Source: Candidatus Gastranaerophilales bacterium
GTDB lineage: Bacteria; Cyanobacteriota; Vampirovibrionia; Gastranaerophilales; UBA9579
Direction of reading: 5' to 3'
Assembly: GCA_028689995.1 (NCBI GenBank)
Contig: JAQVCB010000010.1
Span: 1-48,288 of the forward strand
DNA: 48,288 nt
The notes beneath the pieces were generated by a model. It saw only the letters and a program-made list of their open reading frames with translations, was not told the origin of the DNA and ran no database searches. The position numbers and the translations under genes were made by a program. Of the stretch, positions 42,282 to 48,288 are shown piece after piece (position 1 is the stretch's first letter; each line of letters starts with the position of its first letter).

Positions 42282-42605
42282 TTAATATTGATTTCTATAA
42301 CAATCTGAGCAAAATACAGGTTTATCGCTTCTTGGTTCAAATGGAACTGTGGTTTCAATTCCACATGCACTACAAATTACTTTATATTGAGGTTTGTTAT
42401 AACCGCCGCCACCTCTACTTTGTGGTCTGCCGCCTCTACCGCCTCTTGAATCACTCATTTTTCTATTTGCTCTGCAAACAGGACATCTTTTTGGGTTTGA
42501 AAAACCTCTTTGCTGGTAAAACTCCTGGTCTTCTGCACTAAACACAAATGTCTGCCCACAATCTGCACATTGCAATTGCTGATCTTCAAAATTTTCGTTA
42601 AACAT
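42282..42605 (-). CDS. Double zinc-ribbon protein
   Basis: 107 residues. The N-terminal ribbon is CADCGQTFVFSAEDQEFYQQ with CPVC after KR (CxxC...CxxC), matching the zf_Tbcl-type ribbon found in many Chloroflexi and Cyanobacteria. A Gly/Arg-rich linker (DSRGGRGGRPQSRGGGGY) leads to a second ribbon, CSACGIETTVPFEPRSDKPV then CSDC. The RGG-rich linker and two ribbons suggest RNA or single-stranded nucleic acid binding. AAGAGAA lies upstream of the ATG. A 41-residue basic protein follows in the same operon. Confidence 0.85.
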   Translation of the reverse strand: MFNENFEDQQLQCADCGQTFVFSAEDQEFYQQRGFSNPKRCPVCRANRKMSDSRGGRGGRPQSRGGGGYNKPQYKVICSACGIETTVPFEPRSDKPVFCSDCYRNQY

Positions 42606-42912
42606 GAAATTCTCTTTTCCGTAAATATTTCGTAAACATATACATTATTTAATAAACTAATAATAATGTCTACTTATATATTAGACATAAAATGATAAAT
42701 TTTCAATGCAATATTGATAATATATTTAAAAAGAGTATTTTACTTATAAATTACTTTATAAAAACAACTTGTCTGTTTATTTGAATAATAAAGTTATTCT
42801 CGTATGGTATTACAGTCTATTAATAAATCTTCGTAAGCTGTTTTATCAATGTTTTTAAAAAATAAATACCCTAAAATAAATAAAAACTCTTTTAAACATA
42901 AGGAGATAAATT
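42606..42912. other. Gene-free region between divergent genes
   Basis: AT-rich; expected to hold promoters of the zinc-ribbon gene (minus) and the HdeD-like gene (plus). No dyad or small gene stands out. Confidence 0.35.
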
Positions 42913-43452
42913 ATGGATACTATACAAAAAAATTCAAACATCTATTTAATTGAAGGAATTCTGTTAATTATTTTAGGAACTTTCGCAATTTCCTTACCAC
43001 AGTTTACAACCCTGGGAGCTGGATTAGTCATTGGTTTTGTTCTTCTAATAGGCGGTATTTACAAATTTTTCAGAACAATGAAACTCAAAAATGAAATAAA
43101 ATACTTCTGGCTATCTATGTCTTCCGGTATTATAGCTGCTTTAGCCGGTTTATATCTTTTATCAAATCCTATAAAAGGCATCTATTTAATGACAATTGTA
43201 CTTGCAATATATTTCCTTGTTGACGGTGCAGCTTCAGTTGTAATGGCATTGCAGTCCAAAGAAAATAAATATTGGAATATGCTACTATTAAGCGGTATTA
43301 TCACTTTTATTCTTGCTGTTTTAATTATAAGCGGGCTTCCTTACTCTGCAATGTGGGCATTAGGACTTTTAGTTGGTATTAATTTAATCACATACGGATT
43401 TTCAGTGACTCTGGCTGCAGCAAGTACAGGTGAAATTATCCGTAAAATATAA
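42913..43452 (+). CDS. HdeD-family (DUF308) membrane protein
   Basis: 179 residues with six transmembrane helices in three pairs: LIEGILLIILGTFAISLPQF, LGAGLVIGFVLLIGGIYKFF, MSSGIIAALAGLYLLSNP, YLMTIVLAIYFLVDGAASVV, LLLSGIITFILAVLIISGLP and ALGLLVGINLITYGFSVTLA. The repeated G-x-x-x-L-x-x-P helix pairs are characteristic of HdeD/DUF308 (HdeD is acid-resistance-associated in E. coli). AAGGAGAT precedes the ATG. Monocistronic; the following 600 bp are non-coding hairpins. Confidence 0.88.
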   Translation: MDTIQKNSNIYLIEGILLIILGTFAISLPQFTTLGAGLVIGFVLLIGGIYKFFRTMKLKNEIKYFWLSMSSGIIAALAGLYLLSNPIKGIYLMTIVLAIYFLVDGAASVVMALQSKENKYWNMLLLSGIITFILAVLIISGLPYSAMWALGLLVGINLITYGFSVTLAAASTGEIIRKI

Positions 43453-43455
43453 AAT

Positions 43456-43666
43456 GAGACCGCTGCATAACTATAATTTTTGTTAAAAAGTTAAAATTTG
43501 CGGTCGAACTTTGTAAAAGCAAAAGCCGTGCAAAGCAAGTGAGGCTGGAGCGCTAAAAGTGAAACGATGAGTTTTACTTTTAAAAACTCATTCAGTACTT
43601 TGTCCGGTCGTAACGACAGTAGGCTGGATTTAAAAAAACGATATTTTGGTAATTATGCATCAGTCT
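43456..43666. repeat. About 210-bp element with imperfect terminal inverted repeats
   Basis: AGACCGCTGCATAACTA (43457-43473) and TAATTATGCATCAGTCT (43649-43665) match at 14 of 17 positions. The internal sequence has G+C-rich CGTGCAAAGCAAGTGAGGC and direct/inverted GAGTTTTACTTTTAAAAACTC. Non-coding; MITE-like. It starts 4 bp after the HdeD stop. Confidence 0.6.
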
Positions 43667-43699
43667 TAAAATAGAAACTATTTGGTTAAAAAAATATTC

Positions 43700-43728
43700 T
43701 GTGGCCGAAAATTTAATTTTCGGCCACA
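43700..43728. terminator. 13-bp perfect hairpin, possible terminator
   Basis: TGTGGCCGAAAAT (43700-43712), TTA, ATTTTCGGCCACA (43716-43728). On the minus strand it is followed after 5 nt by TTTTTTT, on the plus strand by CTTCTATC. No minus-strand gene ends here, so its role is unclear; it may be part of a mobile element. Confidence 0.6.
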
Positions 43729-43795
43729 CTTCTATCGGCAAATATCAAAACGTCGAAAACTCTTCATTTCCGACATTTCTCACTTTTTTAATGTC

Positions 43796-43843
43796 GTGAT
43801 CTCCAAAGTTTCATATTTTTAAATTTGAAACTTTGGAGATCAC
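43796..43843. repeat. 18-bp perfect inverted repeat hairpin
   Basis: GTGATCTCCAAAGTTTCA (43796-43813) and TGAAACTTTGGAGATCAC (43826-43843), loop of 12 nt. CGACAT/ATGTCG (about 43771-43796) lies immediately left. The stem is far longer than a typical terminator and no T run follows. It belongs to the gene-free gap 43453-44050. Confidence 0.7.
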
Positions 43844-43932
43844 TTTATAAGAATTTTTCTCCTGATATATCAAAAAAATTAAACTACTGCTATTATTGTA
43901 TTAAAGAAACAGGAAAAAATTTTACGTAGTGT

Positions 43933-43996
43933 TTCATTCTGAATTTATTTCAGAATCTCGGACATTACAAGATCCTGAAACAATTTCGGGATGATA
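43933..43996. repeat. Dispersed GTCAT...ATGAC-type repeat (degenerate copy)
   Basis: Contains ATTCTGAA-TTTAT-TTCAGAAT and ATCCTGAAA-CAA-TTTCGGGAT hairpins, ending GATGAT. The second hairpin is nearly the same as the one in the copy at 26800-26813. Confidence 0.7.
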
Positions 43997-44050
43997 CGAA
44001 GTAACTTTCAAAAAAATGCCTTAAAATAATATATACGTGGAGGAAAATTA

Positions 44051-44527
44051 ATGCTTATAAAATCATCTCTTACGCTGGGGGCTATAACAGGAGCAATATT
44101 AGGTGTAATTCTACTTATACCTTTCATAAACAGTTTTTCATGCTTTATATTATTTACCGTTGTTGGTGCTGGTATTATATTTTATCTTAAGAAAAATTCC
44201 TTTATCGGTGTACTGTCTCTTCAAGACGGTGCCATGATTGGAGCTATTTCAGGATTTATTTCACTTATTACTGCATCTCTCGTTTATCTACCTGCTTCAT
44301 ATATTCTTAGTCTTATTTTTAGTCCATTATCCAAAGCAGGAGGAAATATCCTAAGTTCTTTTATAGTTACAAGCTATAGTATATTTGTTATGATAATGCT
44401 TGTTTTCTTTATGGCATTACTAAGCGCACTTTTTAATGCTTTTTGCGGATTAATAGCAGCTTATATCTATGAAAAAATAGAAAATATCCCTATCAAAGAA
44501 GAAGACGAATTCATTATAGAACAGTAA
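44051..44527 (+). CDS. Membrane protein of unknown function (four helices)
   Basis: 158 residues. Four hydrophobic segments are seen: LGAITGAILGVILLIPFINS, CFILFTVVGAGIIFYLKK, AMIGAISGFISLITASLVYL and IFVMIMLVFFMALLSALFNA. A charged C-terminal tail (IPIKEEDEFIIEQ) follows. GGAGGAAAA precedes the ATG. The Gly-x(3)-Gly spacing in helices 1 and 3 and their similar sequence (GAITGAILGV, GAISGFISL) suggest a duplicated two-helix unit. No family assigned. Confidence 0.65.
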   Translation: MLIKSSLTLGAITGAILGVILLIPFINSFSCFILFTVVGAGIIFYLKKNSFIGVLSLQDGAMIGAISGFISLITASLVYLPASYILSLIFSPLSKAGGNILSSFIVTSYSIFVMIMLVFFMALLSALFNAFCGLIAAYIYEKIENIPIKEEDEFIIEQ

Positions 44528-44593
44528 CAAATTTAGCGCATACAGGAATCATTCAAAAGAAAATCTAATAAAAATAATCAAAAGCTCATATAT

Positions 44594-44792
44594 TGACTCT
44601 TTAAACTGTTTTCTTGCGGAGATTTTGCTTAAACTTATGCTCCTTGCCCAACCTTCCAACTCATCTTTACTTCAGTTTAGCGCTAAGTTTCTCTTTTATT
44701 TATCTCCTTATTAACAAATTTAAATTAATAAAACTACAATCAGAGTGTAAGTTTAAGCAAAATAGGAGCTTTAAAATAGTTTATTAGAGTCA
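44594..44792. repeat. 199-bp MITE-like element with about 46-bp imperfect inverted repeats
   Basis: The ends TGACTCT (44594-44600) and AGAGTCA (44786-44792) are inverted copies. Inside them, ATTTTGCTTAAACTTA (44622-44637) and TAAGTTTAAGCAAAAT (44748-44763) match perfectly over 16 bp, and TAAACTgTTTT has its partner at 44771-44783. No coding capacity and no clear target-site duplication. It sits in the gene-free gap 44528-45013. Confidence 0.75.
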
Positions 44793-45013
44793 GTAATGAG
44801 CGGTAAATACAGCAAATTTTTTGTTCCCCCTTGCGGGGTGAGCGATTGCAAAGATAAAAGTCTTTTATATCAAACGTTATTCAAGAGCGAATTAAAAAAA
44901 TTTACGGTTCAATCTTGAAATTTTCAGTATAATACTTTTTTAATTTATATTTCCTAAATACCTTATTTTGCAAGGTTTTTACGAATTTACTGCAAGATCT
45001 CCTATCAATTATT

Positions 45014-46168
45014 TTAAAATCCAGCCTGAATTATATTTCGCCCATATTTTGCTTCAAGTTTATCCCATGTTTTCATCAAACTGCATTGTTTAGCTTGATT
45101 TTCAACAGAATTAAAAAGCGAAAGCTGAGATATTTTGGTTAAATTTTCAAAAATTATGCCTGAACTTCTGTATATAGTATCAAGGCAATAAATTTTTTCA
45201 AAGACTTCATTTACGGCTTCAAAAATTTCAAATTCCCAGTCCGTCGGATTTATAAGTACATGTTTTGCGTAAAAAACCCTAAAATCTTTTGTTCTAAGCA
45301 TAATTCCTACTGTTTGAGCTTTAAGCCCCAATTTTCTTAGTTTTTTGCAAGCTCTATGAGCATGATAATGCAGTGAATTCTTTATATACTGCGCATCTGA
45401 AGTAAAACTTTGAAAAGAGCATGTTTTTTGTATGGATTTTGGCATTACCTGCTCATCTGAAATGGGATAAACGCTTTCTCCCAATAATTCCAATTTTAAT
45501 TCAAGTCCTTTTTTTCCCAAAATCTTTTTTATCCAGCTTTCATTCTGCCCTATAAAATCGTAAGCTGTATAAATGCCGAATTTATTTAAAAGTGCGGCTG
45601 TGTTAATCCCAATACCCCATATATCAATCAGTTCTGTCATTTTAAGTTCATTATTAATATCTCTGAACTCTATTGTATAAAAACCATCCTGCTTTTTAGC
45701 TCTCTCTGTTGCAAGCTTTGCAAGCGTCTTAGTCAGACTTACTCCTACTGATACGGGGACACCGACTTTGTTTTTTACATCCTGCCTTATAAATGCCGCT
45801 ATTTCAAGATACGACCTGCGGTAAAGTTTCCTAAGCCCAGTCAGATCTAAAAATGCTTCATCTATTGAATAAATTTCAATAAGAGGACTGATTTCCATCA
45901 AAATATTCATAACTCTTGCAGAAATTTCGCCATAAAATTTTAAATCACCGGATATATAATGTGCTTGCGGAAAAAGCTTTTTCGCCTGAAATGCGGGCAT
46001 TCCCATTTTTATACCTAACATTTTAGCTTCTTTTGATCTTGCAACAACACAACCATCGTTATTGCTTAAAACACAAACAGGTTTATTCAGCAAACAAGGA
46101 TTTCTGAATTGTTCACATGAAGCAAAAAATGAATCACAATCCACCAACGCAATAGCTTTTGAATCCAT
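45014..46168 (-). CDS. umuC: Y-family DNA polymerase, UmuC type
   Basis: Translesion polymerase of the SOS response, 384 residues (E. coli UmuC is about 420). ALVDCDSFFASCEQ (Asp10, metal ligand), NNDGCVVARS, then YSIDEAFLDL with Asp103-Glu104 give the catalytic carboxylates; DIWGIGINTAALLNKFGIYTA is the thumb helix-hairpin-helix and SVGVSLTKTLAKLA the finger/palm contact. The C-terminal little-finger domain is somewhat short. AGAAAGGAA precedes the ATG. It lies 124 bp after the LexA/UmuD-like gene with a hairpin between them, so part of its expression may depend on read-through. Confidence 0.95.
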   Translation of the reverse strand: MDSKAIALVDCDSFFASCEQFRNPCLLNKPVCVLSNNDGCVVARSKEAKMLGIKMGMPAFQAKKLFPQAHYISGDLKFYGEISARVMNILMEISPLIEIYSIDEAFLDLTGLRKLYRRSYLEIAAFIRQDVKNKVGVPVSVGVSLTKTLAKLATERAKKQDGFYTIEFRDINNELKMTELIDIWGIGINTAALLNKFGIYTAYDFIGQNESWIKKILGKKGLELKLELLGESVYPISDEQVMPKSIQKTCSFQSFTSDAQYIKNSLHYHAHRACKKLRKLGLKAQTVGIMLRTKDFRVFYAKHVLINPTDWEFEIFEAVNEVFEKIYCLDTIYRSSGIIFENLTKISQLSLFNSVENQAKQCSLMKTWDKLEAKYGRNIIQAGF

Positions 46169-46214
46169 TTAAATTCCTTTCTGAAAAAGAAAACCGTAGA
46201 ACAAGATTGTCGTT

Positions 46215-46234
46215 GATGGGCAAGTATGCCCATC
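46215..46234. promoter_or_regulatory. 8-bp hairpin between the umuD-like gene and umuC
   Basis: GATGGGCA (46215-46222), AGTA, TGCCCATC (46227-46234), 47 bp upstream of the umuC start. It may be a leader structure or an insertion remnant. Confidence 0.4.
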
Positions 46235-46253
46235 CTACTTTCTGAAAAATAGA

Positions 46254-46273
46254 AGCCCCTTTCAAAAGGGGCT
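46254..46273 (-). terminator. Probable terminator/attenuator between the umuD-like gene and umuC
   Basis: AGCCCCTT (46254-46261), TCAA, AAGGGGCT (46266-46273). On the minus strand the stem is followed by TCTATTTTTC. It lies 19 bp after the umuD-like stop, so it should reduce read-through into umuC. Confidence 0.65.
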
Positions 46274-46292
46274 GGGGAGGAATGTGAATAAG

Positions 46293-46874
46293 TTAAATCT
46301 TTAATTGCCGTACTACTCCGGTCACAATGCCGAATATTTGCAGTTCCTGCTTTGCTTTAATCACCGGATAATTTTTATTTGCGGGCTCAAGCAAAATTTC
46401 ACCCTTGTGTTTTTTGTAATACTTAACCGTAAATTCTCCATCGACGAAAGCTATTACAATATCACCATTTTGAACTTCACGACCTTTTTGAACAATTACA
46501 ATATCATTTTCATGAATACCTGCATCTATCATCGAATCCCCTGATACTCTTATACAAAAGGTCGAGGCAGGATTTTTAACAAGCATAGTGTCAAACGAAA
46601 GAGTTTCATCCATACAATCTTCTGCCGGTGAAGGAAATCCGGCTTTTACTCCTGACTGAAAATAAGGAATTCCAAAACAGCCTTGATCCAAAAAAAACCT
46701 ATTGTCACGTTCTTTAACATGACCATATTCCAGAAGCTTTTTGAAATACTGCCAGATAGAATTTTTGGATTTAAATCCAAGATCCTCGCATATTTTTTCA
46801 AAACTTGGTAGAGGTTCTCTACCATATTTGTCTTTTAATTTTTCTAAGAAATCTTTTTGCTTTTGAGTAATCAT
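46293..46874 (-). CDS. LexA/UmuD-like hybrid repressor-peptidase (S24)
   Basis: 193 residues. Residues 1-62 are a LexA-type winged helix (ITQKQKDFLEKLKDKYGREP ... SFEKICEDLGFKSKNSIWQY). The C-terminal part is closer to UmuD than LexA: VKAGFPSPAEDC with the Ala78-Gly79 self-cleavage bond, FCIRVSGDSMIDAGIHENDI with nucleophile Ser114, and GEFTVKYYKK with general base Lys151. One protein thus combines the operator-binding and mutasome-type domains. It is followed by umuC, the usual UmuD partner. A GAAC-N4-GTTC box sits within its own promoter, indicating autoregulation and SOS induction. It may be the genome's LexA or a specialised mutasome regulator. Confidence 0.9.
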   Translation of the reverse strand: MITQKQKDFLEKLKDKYGREPLPSFEKICEDLGFKSKNSIWQYFKKLLEYGHVKERDNRFFLDQGCFGIPYFQSGVKAGFPSPAEDCMDETLSFDTMLVKNPASTFCIRVSGDSMIDAGIHENDIVIVQKGREVQNGDIVIAFVDGEFTVKYYKKHKGEILLEPANKNYPVIKAKQELQIFGIVTGVVRQLKI

Positions 46875-46918
46875 TTTCTACCAGATTAAGTTTTAACTAT
46901 TATTTTTAACTACATATA

Positions 46919-46948
46919 TTATTATGAACAAATGTTCATAAATTGCAA
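46919..46948 (-). promoter_or_regulatory. SOS-regulated promoter with LexA box
   Basis: On the minus strand TTGCAA (46943-46948) and TAATAA (46919-46924) form a -35/-10 pair with 18-bp spacing. ATGAACAAATGTTCAT (46924-46939) fills the spacer: a perfect dyad with core GAAC-AAAT-GTTC, the LexA box type known from Bacillus-like bacteria. A bound repressor would block this promoter. It ends about 45 bp before the start codon. Confidence 0.85.
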
Positions 46949-47101
46949 GTTTTTTATTTTTATATTTTTTTAATTACTTTACAAATTCAATCAAAAGCCT
47001 CAAATTTAAAAAAATCTGGATTTTTAAGACCACTTCTATCAATTTTTTTACCTTAATTGTTTTTTAATTTAATAACTAACTAAAAAAGGTAATAAAAGAT
47101 T
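46940..47101. other. Intergenic region between divergent genes
   Basis: AT-rich; expected to hold the promoter of the plus-strand sigma-4-like gene. AAAAAGG lies about 14 nt before its ATG, which is far for a ribosome binding site. Nothing else is seen. Confidence 0.3.
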
Positions 47102-48175
47102 ATGGAAATAAATTTTCTTTCAAATAAACTGCCTTTACCAGCGCAAAGAAGATCTTTAACAGATAATTCTACACAAACAGAAATATCTTCCAGTCAAAAA
47201 TGCTTTAAAATACCGAATTCTCAAAATATAAGAGCAAACACTGTTCCTTTTTTAGCCAATATTAGTCTAAAGTCTGCAAAAAATGAACTTAAGTTTATTT
47301 CTAAAGAAAATCTGGTGAATTTATTCAGGCATTTGCCTGATGATGAAAAAGATACAATGACAAAATGGCTTATGGAAAATAGAAGTATCTATTACATTGC
47401 CTGGCTTTCAAAAAATTCAGAAACTAAATTAACAGAAAAAAAAGTAACTTATCTTATAGAGTCTGCTTACAAAAAATTTAAAGCAGATGAATCTTACCCT
47501 GAATTTTTATCTGAAGGTAAAAAGCTGAATGAAAAATTACCAATACAAGTTAACCCTCTTGAAAATATTGATTTTAAAGAAGCCAGAATTAATCTTAAAA
47601 CTATTGTAGGAACACAAAAGTTAAAAAAATATATCAATCAACTACCCTCCGAAGAAGAAAGAAAATTAATGCAACAATGGTTGCTTCATGATCTGAGTAT
47701 GTATACAATAGCTCTCTATAGTAAACAAGAAAATGCTGTAAAACTTACAGAAAAAACTGTTAGAAAAGATATCTTATCAGCATTGTCAGAATTAGAAAAA
47801 AATCCTGAAATTGCCGAAGTATTAGAAAAATTGAAAGTTAATAATCCTGAAATAAAACCGGTTTCCCTTAGAACAGACAGCAATAACCTTGCAAAACAAA
47901 ATTATCCTATTCCAAAATCAAATACTAAAATTTCAGAATATGAATTAACTAGCTTTATAAATAAGCTGAGACGCGTTGAAAAAGATGCTCTAATTAGGGA
48001 TATTCGGGAATTATCTGATAGAAAATTGTTACCTCAGGAAAAACTGGTATTAACGAATAAATTTAAAGATTATCCTGATGATAAAATTTCTGCTATATCA
48101 GGTTATTCAGTTTCGGAAGTTAAAGAATTCTTTAACTCAGGAATGTTAAAATTAATGAAATCTATAATGTCCTGA
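47102..48175 (+). CDS. Protein with three sigma-region-4-like helical units
   Basis: 357 residues. After a polar N-terminal leader (1-~60) come three units of similar design: LFRHLPDDEKDTMTKWLMEN ... LTEKKVTYLIESAYKKF (about 75-137); YINQLPSEEERKLMQQWLLH ... LTEKTVRKDILSALSEL (about 178-240); and a third, LPQEKLVLTNKFKDYPDDKI ... GYSVSEVKEFFNSGMLKLMK (about 305-353), which reads like a sigma-70 region-4 HTH (L-P-x-x-E...vL...I-S-x-x-S-x-x-x-V...L). No region 2 is present, so it is not a complete sigma factor. The final codons may come from the IS end that starts at 48168. Function unknown; DNA or RNA-polymerase contact is inference. Confidence 0.6.
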   Translation: MEINFLSNKLPLPAQRRSLTDNSTQTEISSSQKCFKIPNSQNIRANTVPFLANISLKSAKNELKFISKENLVNLFRHLPDDEKDTMTKWLMENRSIYYIAWLSKNSETKLTEKKVTYLIESAYKKFKADESYPEFLSEGKKLNEKLPIQVNPLENIDFKEARINLKTIVGTQKLKKYINQLPSEEERKLMQQWLLHDLSMYTIALYSKQENAVKLTEKTVRKDILSALSELEKNPEIAEVLEKLKVNNPEIKPVSLRTDSNNLAKQNYPIPKSNTKISEYELTSFINKLRRVEKDALIRDIRELSDRKLLPQEKLVLTNKFKDYPDDKISAISGYSVSEVKEFFNSGMLKLMKSIMS

Positions 48176-48204
48176 GAAAATCGGACAGGAAAAAGTAGAA
48201 AGTA

Positions 48205-48239
48205 TTTCCTTTCGGTAAAATAGAAGAAACGAAAGGAAA
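48205..48239 (+). promoter_or_regulatory. Hairpin covering the transposase ribosome binding site
   Basis: TTTCCTTTCG (48205-48214) pairs perfectly over 10 bp with CGAAAGGAAA (48230-48239), 15-nt loop. The right arm contains the AAAGGA ribosome binding site of the OrfA at 48244, so transcripts entering from upstream would hide it. Confidence 0.7.
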
Positions 48240-48243
48240 AAAA

Positions 48244-48288
48244 ATGAGTGGAAAATTTAAACAGTACACACCAGAATTCAAGGCAAAA
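48244..48288 (+). CDS. IS3-family transposase OrfA, N-terminus only
   Basis: Fifteen codons are visible: MSGKFKQYTPEFKAK. The KxYTPEFKAK pattern is the start of the HTH_Tnp_1 domain of IS3/IS911-type OrfA proteins, which bind the terminal repeats. The frame runs off the window edge. AAAGGA lies before the ATG but is sequestered in a hairpin. Confidence 0.8.
   Translation, partial: MSGKFKQYTPEFKAK

Larger units (their letters stand above)
48168..48288 (+). mobile_element. Left end of an IS3-like insertion sequence (runs off the window)
   Basis: TGTCCTGA at 48168 starts with TG as IS3-family ends do, and GGACA at 48183-48187 is its inverted partner. An OrfA start follows at 48244. The exact boundary and the right end cannot be seen. 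Confidence 0.65.

Noticed and set aside
43700-43843. Simple terminators of the HdeD gene
   Set aside because: The stems are about 250-400 bp after the stop, lack a plus-strand T run, and the 18-bp stem is longer than usual; kept as unexplained hairpins instead.

Overview
This is about 48 kb of a low-GC (roughly one third G+C), gene-dense bacterial chromosome. No ribosomal RNA or marker protein settles the taxonomy. Several features point to a non-photosynthetic relative of cyanobacteria (Melainabacteria/Vampirovibrionia): a tRNA-Glu(UUC) with the G1-U72 form and body typical of cyanobacteria and plastids, SLH-domain and LE-x(n)-FG repeat secreted proteins, and several lineage-style proteins of unknown function. 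No photosynthesis gene is present. The taxonomic call is inference.

Layout. 0.3-2.4 kb: dethiobiotin synthetase and an SLH surface protein. 2.8-3.8 kb: a three-gene membrane/envelope operon (DUF883, holin-III-like, DUF3618). 4.2-7.1 kb: phosphoglycerate mutase, an unknown protein and a mannose-6-phosphate-isomerase-type cupin. 7.3-10 kb: a DUF2267 protein and a nifU-nifS pair that probably serves general Fe-S assembly. 10-15.4 kb: a methyltransferase, secreted repeat proteins and a TPR protein ending in a lethal-factor-like zinc peptidase domain. 15.9-18 kb: a BadF/HgdC-type ATPase followed by a nitronate monooxygenase-like flavoprotein. 18.1-21.9 kb: a CcdA-thioredoxin pair, a site-2-type protease, a sugar porter and a 57-residue small protein. 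22-25.3 kb: a two-component system followed by a small gene and a secreted Pro-rich protein. 25.5-29.8 kb: repeat/EF-hand-like proteins and a large M16 peptidase. 30.2-31 kb: tRNA-Glu with a fused scar of a serine recombinase and a PfkB kinase. 31-38 kb: ABC-F ATPase, RecQ and Tex. 38.2-41.8 kb: a four-gene minus-strand cluster (cyclic-nucleotide-binding protein, giant TPR protein, HExxH protein, HigA-like HTH). 42-44.5 kb: zinc-ribbon and membrane proteins. 45-46.9 kb: a SOS mutagenesis module (LexA/UmuD hybrid plus UmuC) with a GAAC-N4-GTTC operator. 47.1-48.3 kb: a protein with three sigma-region-4-like helical units, then the edge of an IS3-like element.

The intergenic DNA is unusually rich in structure. 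There are four copies of a GTCAT...ATGAC repeat family, at least five larger MITE-like inverted-repeat elements, long perfect hairpins, and dyads in the leaders of minus-strand genes. The most promising leads are the TPR/lethal-factor-like peptidase, the cNMP-TPR-HExxH-HTH cluster, the two-component system with its secreted partner and shared palindromes, the three-unit sigma-4-like protein, and the hairpin that covers the transposase ribosome binding site.
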